The notes: a model not told the origin generated them from the sequence alone. 64,000 bases of DNA from Brevibacillus reuszeri (GCF_001187725.1 NZ_LGIQ01000009.1:504859-568858), one strand, 5' to 3'. Shown: positions 33,661 to 43,896, counted from the first letter of the stretch. Numbers and translations are program-made.

Positions 33661-34893
33661 TTACGCTCTTTGTTCATACAGCTTAACAATTTCGATGATG
33701 GTGTTCACAGCCTGCATCATATTATCAACGGATACATACTCGAACGGACCATGGTAATTTTCCCCGCCTGTGAATATATTCGGTGTCGGCAACCCCATAT
33801 AGGAAAGCTGGGAGCCGTCGGTACCACCGCGGATCGGCTGAATAATCGGCTCGATTCCGAGGTTTATTAGTGCTTGCTTAGCGATGTCTACTATTTCTAT
33901 GACCGGCTCGATCTTTTCTCTCATGTTGAAGTATTCGTCTTTGATTTCAAGCTCAACGCGCTTCTCTCCGTACTTTTTCTGTAAGTCTTGTACGATTCGC
34001 GTGAGCTCGGTCTTCCTCTCCTGGAACCGATTACGATCATGCTCGCGGATCAAATAACGAAGCTGTGTTTGCTCGACGTCACCGCGAATGGAGGACAGAT
34101 GATAGAAGCCTTCATATCCTTCTGTCTTCTCAGGAGTTTCCTCAGCTGGCAGCCTGCCATGAAGCTCCATAGCAATTTTAGCAGCATTGACCATTTTCTC
34201 TTTGGCAGTTCCAGGGTGAACGTTCGTTCCTTTGCATGTAATCATAGCGGATGCAGCGTTAAAGCTCTCGTACTCAATCCCGCCAAGAGGACCGCCATCC
34301 ATCGTATAGGCATAGACAGCGCCAAATGCCGACACATCGAACTTTTCAGGTCCTCTGCCGATTTCTTCATCCGGGGTAAATGCCACTCTTATTTTTCCGT
34401 GTTTCAGTTCTGGATGTTGAATCAGATAAGCCATGGCTGTCATGATCTCGGCAATACCGGCTTTATCATCAGCACCAAGTAATGTAGTACCGTCAGTCGT
34501 GATTAATGTGTGGCCTTTGTACCCAGCCAGCTCTGGAAACTTTTGCGTAGAAAGGACAATATTTTGTGCTTCATTCAAGACAATATCTTCTCCGTTATAA
34601 TTTTCGATGACTTGAGGCTTCACACCAGCACCAGTAAAATCGGTTGCCGTATCCATATGAGCAAGAAAACCGATCGTGGAAATGTTTTTGTCAGTATTGG
34701 CCGGAAGGGATGCCATTACATAACCGTTCGAATCTACCGTCACTTCCTGCATACCTATAGCCTTAAGCTCTTCTACGAGCATTTGCGCAAGCACTAGCTG
34801 ACCTGGTGTTGAAGGACATTCTTCACTGCCCTCATCGGACTGTGTATCAACTTGTGCGTAAGAGATGAATCTATGAATGATCTCTGTTTTCAT
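33661..34893 (-). CDS. pepT: Peptidase T (tripeptide aminopeptidase)
   Basis: This 410-residue M20 family di-zinc aminopeptidase removes the N-terminal residue of tripeptides in the cytoplasm. The metal and catalytic motifs are intact: [12 protein letters not shown] (His and catalytic Asp), [10 protein letters not shown] (bridging Asp), [10 protein letters not shown] (catalytic Glu and metal Glu), YTMDGGPLG (Asp) and ENYHGPFEY near the C-terminus (His). Length and order match PepT throughout. GGAGTGGAAA precedes ATG 34893. It lies downstream of the cyanophycinase operon but beyond its terminator. Confidence 0.95.
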   Translation of the reverse strand: MKTEIIHRFISYAQVDTQSDEGSEECPSTPGQLVLAQMLVEELKAIGMQEVTVDSNGYVMASLPANTDKNISTIGFLAHMDTATDFTGAGVKPQVIENYNGEDIVLNEAQNIVLSTQKFPELAGYKGHTLITTDGTTLLGADDKAGIAEIMTAMAYLIQHPELKHGKIRVAFTPDEEIGRGPEKFDVSAFGAVYAYTMDGGPLGGIEYESFNAASAMITCKGTNVHPGTAKEKMVNAAKIAMELHGRLPAEETPEKTEGYEGFYHLSSIRGDVEQTQLRYLIREHDRNRFQERKTELTRIVQDLQKKYGEKRVELEIKDEYFNMREKIEPVIEIVDIAKQALINLGIEPIIQPIRGGTDGSQLSYMGLPTPNIFTGGENYHGPFEYVSVDNMMQAVNTIIEIVKLYEQRA

Positions 34894-35141
34894 ATTCTTG
34901 TTTCCACTCCATTAATTAGTAGTTAGGTAACGAAGCACATCTGTTTGTTTACCAAAAAAGCACATGTAAAATTCTACCACGATCCATGTTGAACGTTCAA
35001 ATTGAACTGGGCCAAGGTGAAGCTTTCTATTTGACGGTAAACAACTAGTCGAAAGATAAAGTGCGAAATGTCACCATGCTACTCTATTGGAGTCAAGCGG
35101 TTTTAGAACAATGGAATGGCTTTTTTCATGCAAACGTAAAA

Positions 35142-35170
35142 GCTGACGTCAGTTGAATACCGACGCCAGC
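35142..35170 (-). terminator. Terminator of the cyanophycinase/dipeptide-transport operon
   Basis: GCTGACGTC (35142-35150) pairs with GACGCCAGC (35162-35170), one mismatch, followed on the minus strand by TTTTACG. It lies 24 bases past the stop of the cyanophycinase gene and closes the operon that starts near 43742. Confidence 0.6.
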
Positions 35171-35193
35171 CTGTATATCCGTGTAGCCTTTTT

Positions 35194-36426
35194 TTATTTC
35201 GATTCTTTTACCTGGACCTCAATCGGGATGATATCCATCCGGACGTGAAGTGCTGAGGAAGCATACTCGGATGCATCATAGTATCCGATCGTATTTGCAG
35301 TTTTGCTGAAGACGACAGATACGCCTTTTCCCTTCTTATCCGAGTCGAGACTGAACGCCAGGCCGCGTGATTGCTTTTCCGTATTATCGATCAAATCGTC
35401 CAAGAGAGCTGTTTTAGCTGCGTCCGAGCCAAAAATGTTCGTGTTCAGCGAATTTCCTTCGTAGTATTCTTTCCCTTTTGGAATCAGTGTTTTGGATTCG
35501 TCCATGGTGAACTGTTTGGTAGCAAAATTGTATTTGTCCCCTTTTTCAATATAGGAAACATCCACGTTTTCATAGGCACCTTTTTTACTAAGGGTTGTTT
35601 TTGATACATCGATCAGGAACATGCCGCTTGCGCCGAAGACCTGGATCTCGCTGCCTTTCACAACCATCGCAGAATTCTCATCAATACCAAAACCGTAGTT
35701 CATTTTTTCATGGACCAGTGCCACGACGAGACGACCGATCCGTCCGCGCTTGCTAAAGTGCTGGTCAACGATTCCGCCTTCAAAAAAGCCAAGACCTTTT
35801 GTCACCCACAATCCGGGTTTGTTTCCATCGTAGGTCACTCCCTTTTCGAATGTTTCCAAAGAGGTAGTGTTCTGGATCATCGGATTGGACATAATCGCTG
35901 CACCCGCCGATGAGCCACTTACCATACCGCCTGCCTTGTACACATCCCACACTGCAGTGAGTGCCTTTGTATGGGAACCATCTGCATTATAAAAAGCTTT
36001 GGTGATGCGCGACTGGTCGCCGCCAACGAAAAAGAGCCCTGTGCTTTCGGAAATGGCTTTCACGACATCCGCGTTGTTCACCTTTTCGTTGTAATTCTTT
36101 TCCGTGATATCGATGATGCGGACATGATCCGCCGGAATGCCGTACGCTTCAAAATCTTGTTTCATCTCGTTCGACGAGGTCATGGAGCCGCTTGCTGTGG
36201 GAAAAATCCCGATTATAGCCTTTTCCTTTCCCCCTGAAAGCTCAATCATTTTGTTGTAAATGTCTGCGTTGTTGGTTTCCAGATTTCCGCCGATAATGAC
36301 GAGTGATCCTTTTGCTGTTGCTGCACTTTCTTCCGCATACGCTCCCTGCACTCCAGCAGCCACCATTAAAATCGAAGTCAGACACACGGAGAGCAGTTTC
36401 GAGAAGCTACGTTTCACAAGCGACAT
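35194..36426 (-). CDS. Secreted cyanophycinase-like serine peptidase (S51 family)
   Basis: This 410-residue exported enzyme has a signal peptide with basic start, hydrophobic core SVCLTSILMVAAGV and cleavage near AYAEES. The catalytic domain contains VIIGGN, FFVGGDQSRI near 138, the nucleophile elbow VSGSSAGAAIMS (Ser near 173) and GGIVDQHFSKRGRIGRL near 220-233. The last motif carries the Asp-Gln-His-Phe plus three Arg known to bind the beta-Asp-Arg units of cyanophycin, so true cyanophycinase activity is likely. About 170 extra residues follow, a possible binding domain. AAGGAGG lies eight bases before ATG 36426. It is the last gene of a dipeptide-importer operon. Confidence 0.85.
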   Translation of the reverse strand: MSLVKRSFSKLLSVCLTSILMVAAGVQGAYAEESAATAKGSLVIIGGNLETNNADIYNKMIELSGGKEKAIIGIFPTASGSMTSSNEMKQDFEAYGIPADHVRIIDITEKNYNEKVNNADVVKAISESTGLFFVGGDQSRITKAFYNADGSHTKALTAVWDVYKAGGMVSGSSAGAAIMSNPMIQNTTSLETFEKGVTYDGNKPGLWVTKGLGFFEGGIVDQHFSKRGRIGRLVVALVHEKMNYGFGIDENSAMVVKGSEIQVFGASGMFLIDVSKTTLSKKGAYENVDVSYIEKGDKYNFATKQFTMDESKTLIPKGKEYYEGNSLNTNIFGSDAAKTALLDDLIDNTEKQSRGLAFSLDSDKKGKGVSVVFSKTANTIGYYDASEYASSALHVRMDIIPIEVQVKESK

Positions 36427-36439
36427 CACAGTAACCTCC

Positions 36440-37462
36440 TTAGTGAATGTTATTTACTGCTTTCAATTGGAAGAAGGGCTCAATGCTGCCGACCACCTCA
36501 CCCTTCCGATTTTCGATCACAGGCGTATGAAAAGCTTTAAGCGCGGCCTCCTCCTGCAAGGTCAGCTCCCCTAGCTGTTTCAGTACCTCAACAGCAGCCG
36601 GTGTGGCCGCCCGCCAGTTTCCGTCCTCCACCTTGATTGCGATTCCGATCCCCCTGTGTGGAAGGCCCAAGCAATATACACCTTCCGCGCCGCCTTTGGC
36701 GATAATTTTTCCATTGCCGACCCTCATCAGCTCAGTGCAGAAATCATTCGTACCGCTGATCATTTCGGGATGCTGCAGCATAGCGTGTGTGATTCGTTTG
36801 ATCGCTTGCCTGAGTGAGAGTGGCTCGACTTTATCGGGATTGGCTAATTTGGCAAAGACGAGTGCCAATTTGTGAAGGGGAATGGAAAAATTGGGTACAC
36901 CGCAGCCATCGATACCCGTCAACACCTGATCTTCCTGAATCTCAGCCAGCTCCGCAAGGCTTTCTGCCACTTTGCGCTGAACAGGATGCTCCAAATAGTG
37001 ATAAGTAGCAATATCACTTTCCAGGTGCATCGCCAGCGCTAACATGCCCGCATGCTTGCCCGAGCAGTTGTTATGAATAGCGCTAGGCTCCACCTGTTTT
37101 CTCACCATCTCCAAATAATGCGCCTGGTTGTATGGTGGATGCGCGCCGCACTGCAGGTTTTCCTCTTGTAGCCCGATACGAAACAGCATTGATTCGACGA
37201 CCTGCGTGTGCTGTTCTTCTCCGTTATGAGAACCGCAACAAATGGCGATTTCCTTATCTGTCATCAGAAAGCGTTCCGCTGCACCCGACTGTAGAACGGG
37301 GATAGTCTGAACCGGTTTCAGTGCAGAGCGGGTAAAGGTCATTTTTGTGAAGTCTCCTAGGCCGTATAGGAGATTGCCATCGCTATCCATGACAGCGATG
37401 CTCCCGGCATGTTTACTTTCGATATTCGTTCCGCGTTTGACTATTACCATTGTTTCTTCCAT
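36440..37462 (-). CDS. Asparaginase, Rhizobium-type (asparaginase II family)
   Basis: This 340-residue amidohydrolase belongs to the ReAII/ReAV-like asparaginase family, unrelated to E. coli-type enzymes. Family motifs are FTRSALKPVQTIPVL, AICCGSHNGEEQHT (SxxK-like Ser/Lys region), HNNCSGKHAGMLALAMH with the metal-site Cys, TGIDGCGVPNFSIPL with the second Cys, and GGAEGVYCLGL. It hydrolyses asparagine or a related beta-amide of aspartate to aspartate. In this operon the beta-aspartyl linkage of cyanophycin-derived material is an attractive but unproven substrate. It lies 14 bases after the ATPase gene and 13 bases before cyanophycinase. Confidence 0.85.
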   Translation of the reverse strand: MEETMVIVKRGTNIESKHAGSIAVMDSDGNLLYGLGDFTKMTFTRSALKPVQTIPVLQSGAAERFLMTDKEIAICCGSHNGEEQHTQVVESMLFRIGLQEENLQCGAHPPYNQAHYLEMVRKQVEPSAIHNNCSGKHAGMLALAMHLESDIATYHYLEHPVQRKVAESLAELAEIQEDQVLTGIDGCGVPNFSIPLHKLALVFAKLANPDKVEPLSLRQAIKRITHAMLQHPEMISGTNDFCTELMRVGNGKIIAKGGAEGVYCLGLPHRGIGIAIKVEDGNWRAATPAAVEVLKQLGELTLQEEAALKAFHTPVIENRKGEVVGSIEPFFQLKAVNNIH

Positions 37463-37476
37463 ATGTGTCTCCTCTC

Positions 37477-38445
37477 TTACGTAAAGAGATGACAGGCGAC
37501 CAAATGATCGTCTTCCACCTTGCTGACCCGAGGTCTTTCATGCTTACAGATGTCCTTTGCGCTCGGGCATCTGGTCACAAATGCGCAGCCCTTTGGGGGA
37601 TTGGATGGCGACGGCACTTCGCCGCGCAGCAAAATCCTCTCCCGTTTCTGCCGGGGGTCTGCCGCGGGTATGGCCGACAGGAGTGACTTCGTATACGGAT
37701 GTAGCGGATTTGTGTAAATGCTTTCCGCTGTGCCTATCTCCGCCATTCGGCCTAAATACATCACACCCACTCGGCTGCACAGATGCTTCACCACCGCCAA
37801 ATCATGCGAAATAAATAGATACGTGAGCTGAAATTCTTCCTGTAAATCCTGGAGAAGATTAAGGATTTGCGACTGGATAGAGACATCAAGAGCGGAAACT
37901 GGTTCGTCAGCAACAATCAACTTTGGCTTCAAAATCAAAGCCCGTGCGATACAAATGCGCTGCCGTTGTCCCCCAGAAAACTCGTGTGCGTACCGTTTCA
38001 GATAGGCAGGGTTAAGTCCGCATACCTCCATCATCCGCATGATAGTCCGCTTTCGCTCCTCTGCATCCCCCACTTGATGCGCCGTAAGCGGCTCCTCCAA
38101 AATCTGTTCAACAGTCAGACGTGGGTTTAGGGATGCATATGGGTCCTGAAAGACCATTTGCAGATCCTTTCGTCTCGTGAGCATCTCCTTCGAGGACAGG
38201 GCTGAGAGATTTTCCCCTGCAAATAGCACCTGGCCGCTAGTTGACTTAATCAGATTCATGACAGTCCGACCTGTCGTGGATTTGCCACAGCCCGACTCGC
38301 CAACCAAACCGAAGGTCTCTCCTTTGGCGATCGAAAACGAAACGTCATCCACGGCTTTGACATGCCCTTGAGTTCGTTGGAAGAGGCCCTTTTTGATCGG
38401 AAAATGCACCTGCAGATGTTGTACATCTAAGAGGAAATCGCTCAT
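37477..38445 (-). CDS. Dipeptide ABC transporter ATPase (DppF/OppF type)
   Basis: This is a 322-residue ABC ATPase with Walker [11 protein letters not shown]-loop [13 protein letters not shown], signature [17 protein letters not shown], Walker [13 protein letters not shown] and H-loop FISHDLAVV. The C-terminal oligopeptide-ATPase extension contains the four-Cys iron-sulfur-like pattern CAFVTRC...CKHE. ATG 38445 overlaps the upstream ATPase stop (ATGA), so the pair is translationally coupled. It powers import through the permeases encoded upstream. Confidence 0.95.
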   Translation of the reverse strand: MSDFLLDVQHLQVHFPIKKGLFQRTQGHVKAVDDVSFSIAKGETFGLVGESGCGKSTTGRTVMNLIKSTSGQVLFAGENLSALSSKEMLTRRKDLQMVFQDPYASLNPRLTVEQILEEPLTAHQVGDAEERKRTIMRMMEVCGLNPAYLKRYAHEFSGGQRQRICIARALILKPKLIVADEPVSALDVSIQSQILNLLQDLQEEFQLTYLFISHDLAVVKHLCSRVGVMYLGRMAEIGTAESIYTNPLHPYTKSLLSAIPAADPRQKRERILLRGEVPSPSNPPKGCAFVTRCPSAKDICKHERPRVSKVEDDHLVACHLFT

Positions 38446-39428
38446 GATTGTCCCCCTTGCTCCGCATACAACCAGCAGCGGCAGAAATGACCGCTTGAGA
38501 GCGGAACCAATTCCGGGTCCTCTAGTTCGCAGCGCTCGAAGGCAGCACTGCATCTGTCACGGAAACGGCAGCCTATTCTGATTGAACCGGCGGCTGGCAC
38601 CTGTCCGCCGATGGAAAACAAGCGGTGCTTTTTTTCATGCAGACTAGGGATCGACTCAAGCAGCCCACAGGTGTAGGGATGCTTTGGATTGTGGAACAGC
38701 GTGTCCACATCAGCCTCCTCCACAATTTCTCCTGCATACATGACAATCACCCGATCGCACATTTCGGCGACGACCCCCAAATCATGCGTGATGAACAGGA
38801 TCGAGGTGTCTGTTTTTTCCTTCAGCTCACGCATGAGGTCCAAAATTTGCGCCTGGATCGTCACATCGAGCGCTGTCGTCGGTTCATCTGCAATCAACAG
38901 CTGCGGCTCGCAGGCAAGCCCGATAGCAATCATTACCCGTTGACGCATGCCGCCGGACAGCTCATGAGGATAGCTGGAATAAATCTCCTCCGCACGTGGG
39001 ATTCCGACCAGCTTTAGCATCTCGATCGATTTTGCTTTCGCCGCCTTTTTGGACAAATCCGTATGGAGCAAAATCACTTCATCTAGCTGCCGCCCAATCG
39101 TGAATACAGGGGTCAGCGATGTCATCGGCTCCTGAAAAATCATTGAAATCTCATTGCCCCGGACTGCGTTCATCTCTTTTTCCTTCAGAGCGAGGAGGTT
39201 GGTACCCTTGTAGCGGATTTCTCCCGACGCGATACGCCCCGGAGGTGTAGGCACCAGTCTCATGATGGATAAGGAAGTAACGCTTTTGCCGCATCCGGAT
39301 TCCCCGACCAGCCCCAAGGTCTCTCCTTTTTTCACTTGAAAAGAAATGCTGTTCACAACCGTATATTCTGTCTCATCATTACGAAAATTGACCGTCAAAT
39401 CAGTTACTTCCAGCATGATGTCTTGCAT
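38442..39428 (-). CDS. Dipeptide ABC transporter ATPase (DppD/OppD type)
   Basis: This is a 328-residue ABC ATPase with Walker [11 protein letters not shown]-loop MIFQEPMTSLTPVFTIG, signature HELSGGMRQRVMIAIGL, Walker B LLIADEPTTALD and H-loop FITHDLGVVAE. The C-terminal GCRFRDRCSAAFERC is the usual Cys-rich tail. AGGAGG precedes ATG 39428, 12 bases after the permease gene. It pairs with the DppF-type ATPase to drive import. Confidence 0.95.
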   Translation of the reverse strand: MQDIMLEVTDLTVNFRNDETEYTVVNSISFQVKKGETLGLVGESGCGKSVTSLSIMRLVPTPPGRIASGEIRYKGTNLLALKEKEMNAVRGNEISMIFQEPMTSLTPVFTIGRQLDEVILLHTDLSKKAAKAKSIEMLKLVGIPRAEEIYSSYPHELSGGMRQRVMIAIGLACEPQLLIADEPTTALDVTIQAQILDLMRELKEKTDTSILFITHDLGVVAEMCDRVIVMYAGEIVEEADVDTLFHNPKHPYTCGLLESIPSLHEKKHRLFSIGGQVPAAGSIRIGCRFRDRCSAAFERCELEDPELVPLSSGHFCRCWLYAEQGGQS

Positions 39429-39440
39429 GAGCCCCGCCTC

Positions 39441-41021
39441 CTACTCCTTTAATTTCGGGTCAAGCGCATCACGCAGCCCGTCGCCCATCAGGTTGAAGCA
39501 AAGCACGGTAATGACAATCGCAATGCCTGGAAAAAAAGTAGGATGGAACAAATTGCGACTGTTATCCTTTGCCGCACTTAGCATGGCCCCCCATTCCGGC
39601 GCCGTAATGTCTCCTCCCAGCCCAAGGAAGCTAAGGGATGCTCCAATGAGAATGGCCGTTCCAATCCGCATCGTCAAATACACCATCACAACGGAGATCG
39701 TACCTGGAAAGATATGTCGCCTGATAATCACTGAGTCGCGGACTCCGATGGATCGTGCTGCCTCTACATAGGTCATCTCCTTCAGTGCCAGCGTACTGCC
39801 CCGTACGATCCGAATGAAAATGGGAATCGTAAAGACAGAAACGGCGAAGATGATATTTGTGATCCCTGGTCCAAGCAGGGCGATTACCGCGATTGCCAGC
39901 AAGATGCCCGGGAAGGCAAGGAGCACATCTGTACAGCGAGTAATCAATCCATCGATCCACCGTCCCCAGTAACCAGCGATCAGCCCGAGTATCGTTCCGA
40001 TGGCTGCCCCGATCGAAACGGAAACGAAGCCGATTAGCAGCGTTTCTCGCGTACCCCAGAGGACTCGGGAGAATATGTCGCGATTTTGGTGATCAGTTCC
40101 AAACCAGTGAAGAGCGGATGGTGGCTGGTGTTTATACGCATTCGTCAAGTTTAAGACCAGGCTGCCTGGCTCCAGCCGCACCGGAATGGGCTCTTTCATC
40201 GGCTGATTCACTGACACAGGGATCAGAGTAGAAATCCCATCAACCGATACCTTGATCGAACCTTCCCCATCTCCGACTGCAGTTATCATGCCATCCTGAC
40301 TCACCTTTACTACAGCAGGCGTAAGCGATTGGAATGAAAGGGATCTGCTTTCGGCTGTGGTTCCTGACGAATTGGTAAAGCCATCTGTCGAACTGGCAAA
40401 GCCATCGTTTGTTGCCGGAGCAGTTGCCTCCACCGCCTCATATTGCTTGGCAAACGCCAGAATCTCCTTCATCTCAGCTAGTTGCGAACCGTCCGTCAAT
40501 ATGGCGCTCACGTTTGCTTCCACACTCTCCCCTTGTTGCAAGGGCTGGCTCGGTACAGTAGTTACCAACTGCGACAGATAGGGCTGTCTGTTATCCTGAC
40601 CGGATACGACTACTTTCAGGCGAGTCGAGATCTCCCCGTTGGATATGAGAATGGAGGTCGTGCCTTCCCCGCTCGCATATACGAAAGCCCCGCTTGCCGT
40701 TTTCCGTGCAGTGGCGATTTGTCCATCCTCGCTCACCAGGGTAATCCCGCTTGCATCGTTATTGGCGACCTTATTTCCATCGCTCATCCAGACTGTGACC
40801 GGCACCTGTTCATTCGTCAACTGGCTTGCATCAATACCTTTTTCCTTGTATTGATCCGTGACGGGCCGATGCGGGTCATAAGGAACGAGCACCGGAGCGA
40901 ACACGCCTGCGAAAACGATGCACAGGACAACGACCAGGGACCAGAGAGCAACACGCTGCTTGCGAAATTTTTTCAGAAACGTCTGAAAAGGCGAGGGAGA
41001 TTGGTTTTTCTTTGTTTGCAT
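39441..41021 (-). CDS. Dipeptide ABC transporter permease (DppC type) with an extracellular Ig-like insertion
   Basis: The last 230 residues are an ordinary DppC permease ([20 protein letters not shown], the EAA loop [21 protein letters not shown]-terminal [15 protein letters not shown]). The protein is 526 residues, though, against about 300 in the family. After the first helix ([20 protein letters not shown]) and [10 protein letters not shown], some 240 residues are inserted before the normal continuation. They contain two Ig-like (BIG2-type) strand patterns, [19 protein letters not shown] and [20 protein letters not shown], separated by a Ser/Thr/Gly-rich linker. By topology this insert should face outside. 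AAGGAGA precedes ATG 41021. Confidence 0.9.
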   Translation of the reverse strand: MQTKKNQSPSPFQTFLKKFRKQRVALWSLVVVLCIVFAGVFAPVLVPYDPHRPVTDQYKEKGIDASQLTNEQVPVTVWMSDGNKVANNDASGITLVSEDGQIATARKTASGAFVYASGEGTTSILISNGEISTRLKVVVSGQDNRQPYLSQLVTTVPSQPLQQGESVEANVSAILTDGSQLAEMKEILAFAKQYEAVEATAPATNDGFASSTDGFTNSSGTTAESRSLSFQSLTPAVVKVSQDGMITAVGDGEGSIKVSVDGISTLIPVSVNQPMKEPIPVRLEPGSLVLNLTNAYKHQPPSALHWFGTDHQNRDIFSRVLWGTRETLLIGFVSVSIGAAIGTILGLIAGYWGRWIDGLITRCTDVLLAFPGILLAIAVIALLGPGITNIIFAVSVFTIPIFIRIVRGSTLALKEMTYVEAARSIGVRDSVIIRRHIFPGTISVVMVYLTMRIGTAILIGASLSFLGLGGDITAPEWGAMLSAAKDNSRNLFHPTFFPGIAIVITVLCFNLMGDGLRDALDPKLKE

Positions 41022-41040
41022 ATCGGTCTCCTTCTCCTTG

Positions 41041-41964
41041 TTATTCGTAGCGAATTTGTGGATTTAAAAGCCCGTAGCTGACATCGACCAGCAGGTTCAC
41101 CACCAAAAACTGCACGGAAAAGAGCAGAATCAATGCCTGAATCACGGGATAATCGCGGGTTAATATAGAGTCGATCAAGTAGGAGCCCAGGCCAGGCCAA
41201 GCAAAAACCTGCTCTACGACGACGGCACCCCCGAGCAAGAAGCCAAACTGCAAGCCTGTCATGGTTACGACTGGAATCAAGGCGCTACGCAGCACATGAG
41301 TCAAGACAATGACCCATTGATTTTGCCCCTTCGCCCTCGCCGTGCGGACATAATCCTCCCGTAGCACCTCGAGAATACTGGAGCGCGTAAACCGTGCGAT
41401 GATGGCGGCTACGCCTAGTCCCAGTGTCAGGGAAGGCAAAATCAGATGGGAGAAGGTTCCGCTCCCACTCGTAGGAAACCAGCCGAGCTGCACAGCGAAG
41501 ATTTGCATGAGCATCAGGCCGAACCAGAATTCCGGTATGCTCAGGGCTGTGATAGCGGACACCATGCCGAGCCGATCTAGCAGCGAGTTACGCTTGACCG
41601 CGGAAAGGATACCGACAACAAGCCCAATCACAACCGCCCAGACCATGCTGGCTAGTGTCAGGAATAACGTGTAGGAAAAGCGACGCAGGATCTCATCGGA
41701 CACATTCGACTTCGTGCGATAGGAAATGCCGAAGTCTCCTTGGGTGACGATCTTGCCGACATAACGCGTATATTGCAGGTAAAGCGGATCGTTGAAGCCT
41801 TCCTTTTCCTTGAGCTTCTGGTACGTGTCCGCATCGATTTCATTTCCGTAAAGCACGCGGATCGGGTCACCGGGTGTCAAGTGGACAAATAAAAACGAAA
41901 TAATGGAAACAACGATCAACATCGGCACCATGCCAGCCGTCCGCCGCAAAATAAATGAAAACAA
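41041..41964 (-). CDS. Dipeptide ABC transporter permease (DppB type)
   Basis: This is a 307-residue permease with six helices. It starts at TTG 41964 with AGAGGTGAG upstream, giving the typical start [20 protein letters not shown]; the longer frame to 42006 has no family support. Landmarks are [12 protein letters not shown], the [10 protein letters not shown] loop, the EAA region [19 protein letters not shown] and [18 protein letters not shown]. It forms the membrane channel with the DppC-type protein downstream. Confidence 0.95.
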   Translation of the reverse strand: MFSFILRRTAGMVPMLIVVSIISFLFVHLTPGDPIRVLYGNEIDADTYQKLKEKEGFNDPLYLQYTRYVGKIVTQGDFGISYRTKSNVSDEILRRFSYTLFLTLASMVWAVVIGLVVGILSAVKRNSLLDRLGMVSAITALSIPEFWFGLMLMQIFAVQLGWFPTSGSGTFSHLILPSLTLGLGVAAIIARFTRSSILEVLREDYVRTARAKGQNQWVIVLTHVLRSALIPVVTMTGLQFGFLLGGAVVVEQVFAWPGLGSYLIDSILTRDYPVIQALILLFSVQFLVVNLLVDVSYGLLNPQIRYE

Positions 41965-41986
41965 GAAGCTCACCTCTTTTGGGAAC

Positions 41987-42036
41987 CGTTGCGGGCACGA
42001 TAGCAAAAAGGCAATCTGCCTAACATGCCCGCAACG
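41987..42036 (-). terminator. Nested hairpin between the binding-protein and permease genes
   Basis: CGTTGCGGGCA (41987-41997) and TGCCCGCAACG (42026-42036) form a perfect 11-bp outer stem. Inside it, on the minus strand, AGGCA-GAT-TGCCT is followed by TTTTTG, a small terminator. Partial termination or 3'-end protection here would give more binding protein than permease, as is common in such operons. Confidence 0.6.
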
Positions 42037-42045
42037 TATTGGGTC

Positions 42046-43686
42046 TTATTGCTTTTCGGCGGTGTTTACGATCACGGTATCGCTTGGCAGCACCATCACG
42101 CCGGAAACATTGGTTGTTTTTGCAACGATGAGGTCAGGTACATGCAGGAATACCCAAGGCGCGTCTTCGTAAATGATTTTTTGCACCTCTGCGTACTTTT
42201 TCATCGCCTCGTCTTTATTAGCTGTCATGATCGCTTCGTCAAGCAGTTTATCTACCTGTGTATTGCTGTAGAAGCCAGAGTTATTGTTGTCAGGGGCAAA
42301 ACTTTTCGTATGAAAATTCGGACGAATGCCGTAATCAACTTCCCCTGTTCCTGGAGACCAGCGGCCAATCCAGAGATCGGTTCCTTTTTCGTGGTCAAGC
42401 ATGTCAAACAAAGTGCCGCTTTCGTACGCTTGGACTTTTGCCTTGATTCCGACTTTGCCCAGCTGCATCGCGACATTTTCAGCAATCGCGATGAACTCAC
42501 TGGAATTTCGGGTCCACAGCGTTGCCTCAAAGCCGTCCTTCATCCCTGCTTCTTCAAGCATTTTCTTGGCTTGATCCGGGTTATACTCATACACTTTTTG
42601 CTGCGCATAGCCGTAGGTGTTCGGTGCGATCGCGGAATCAGCCACAGTGCCATAGCCGTCCAATACGCCACCAATCAACTCATCCTTGTTCACGGCGTAG
42701 TTCATGGCCTGCCTTACTTTCTTGTCCTGGTATTTTTTCAGCTTAAGGTTCATGCCGACATAGTAGACATTGAGAGAAGGTGCCTTGTAAACGTTGAAGC
42801 TTTTGTCCTCGGCAATCTCCTTGGCGTTCAAAGTTGGCAGCTTGGTTATAATGTCTGTCTCTCCAGCTTTCAGCATATTGATCCGTGTGCCTGCTTCCAC
42901 GACTGGCTTATACACGATGCTTTCAGCTTTTGCTGCCTGTTCCTTGTTCCAATAGTTAGCAAATGGCGCAACCTTCACGTGCTGATTCTCTTTCCATTTC
43001 ACAAATTGATAAGGTCCTGTCCCTACCGGATTACGGTCAAGGTTAAAAGTGGGATCAGCCTTCTTCTTTTTCAGAGCTTCCAATGACTTCATCGACGCTG
43101 CGGGATGAGCCAGATACGAAATCATCGTCGAATTGGGTGCGTTGGCGATGATTGTCACGTGTGTCGGATCTTTGACTACGACTTCCTTGATAAATGAGAA
43201 AAAGCTTCTTCTTGCCATGCCATTTTTCTCATCCAGTACGAAATCGAGGTTGGCCTTGACCACTTCTGCGTTAAATGGCGAGCCATCATGGAAAGTAACT
43301 CCCTCTCGCAAGGTGAAGGTGATTTCCGTTGCATTCTCGTTCAGCTGGTAATCTGTCGCCAGTACCGGTACTGGCTGCATTTTGTCTGTAAAAGTCAGTA
43401 GTCCTTCAAACATGGCTCTCTGGACTGTGATGGAGTTTCCATCCGTTACGTTTTGCGGGTCGAGCGAGACGGGCTCAGCCTCAACTGCTAACGTAATTGT
43501 TTTATCCACGACCTTTTTCTCTGTCTGCGTAGTCGGTGTAGCTGTACTGGTTGCTGGTGTCGCATTACTTGTGCCTGCTGTGTTCGCACTAGGCTTGGCC
43601 TGCTCTGCAGGCGCAGAACAAGCTGTGAGCATTCCGGCAACGAGCATACAGCTCAGACCGGTAAGGAACCTTCCATTCTTTTTCAA
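42046..43686 (-). CDS. Dipeptide ABC transporter substrate-binding lipoprotein (family 5)
   Basis: This is a 546-residue family 5 binding protein, the first gene of the operon. The lipobox is LTACSAPAE (Cys near 23), followed by a Thr/Ala-rich linker and the fold start VDKTITLAVEAEPVSLDPQN. Other landmarks are EITFTLREGVTFHDGSPFNA, NRNPVGTGPYQFVKWKE and QAMNYAVNKDELI. It captures peptides outside the membrane; given the operon, beta-Asp-Arg is the inferred ligand. It is transcribed from a sigma-54 promoter at 43754-43769. Confidence 0.95.
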   Translation of the reverse strand: MKKNGRFLTGLSCMLVAGMLTACSAPAEQAKPSANTAGTSNATPATSTATPTTQTEKKVVDKTITLAVEAEPVSLDPQNVTDGNSITVQRAMFEGLLTFTDKMQPVPVLATDYQLNENATEITFTLREGVTFHDGSPFNAEVVKANLDFVLDEKNGMARRSFFSFIKEVVVKDPTHVTIIANAPNSTMISYLAHPAASMKSLEALKKKKADPTFNLDRNPVGTGPYQFVKWKENQHVKVAPFANYWNKEQAAKAESIVYKPVVEAGTRINMLKAGETDIITKLPTLNAKEIAEDKSFNVYKAPSLNVYYVGMNLKLKKYQDKKVRQAMNYAVNKDELIGGVLDGYGTVADSAIAPNTYGYAQQKVYEYNPDQAKKMLEEAGMKDGFEATLWTRNSSEFIAIAENVAMQLGKVGIKAKVQAYESGTLFDMLDHEKGTDLWIGRWSPGTGEVDYGIRPNFHTKSFAPDNNNSGFYSNTQVDKLLDEAIMTANKDEAMKKYAEVQKIIYEDAPWVFLHVPDLIVAKTTNVSGVMVLPSDTVIVNTAEKQ

Positions 43687-43753
43687 AAAACATCCCCCTC
43701 CTTTATGTGCAATGCATCGACAAGTTCAATCAACCTGTCTGGGATTCTACTTA

Positions 43754-43769
43754 AGCAAAGAGCGTGCCA
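43754..43769 (-). promoter_or_regulatory. Sigma-54 (SigL) promoter of the dipeptide/cyanophycinase operon
   Basis: Minus strand: TGGCAC (43769-43764), five bases, TTGCT (43758-43754), an exact match to the -24/-12 consensus. Transcription should begin near 43742, about 55 bases before the start codon at 43686. Confidence 0.88.
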
Positions 43770-43849
43770 ACTAGAATGAACTGGAGGAAGGATGGTTTTA
43801 TATTTTAAATTTTCTATATTTTATGTACAAATCACCCTTTCCCCTCCTA

Positions 43850-43896
43850 TAATGGTTAAAAATAACGAGGAACATTATAAACATTTATAACCATTA
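43850..43896. promoter_or_regulatory. Candidate enhancer (activator-binding site) for the sigma-54 promoter
   Basis: TAATGGTTA (43850-43858) and TAACCATTA (43888-43896) are exact inverted copies, about 110-155 bases upstream of the sigma-54 start site. A smaller ACCATT copy lies at 43900-43905. The distance and symmetry suit binding of the activator encoded immediately to the right. Confidence 0.6.

Noticed and set aside
42025..43086. 353-codon plus-strand frame opposite the dipeptide-binding gene
   Set aside because: Antisense shadow of a well-supported binding-protein gene.
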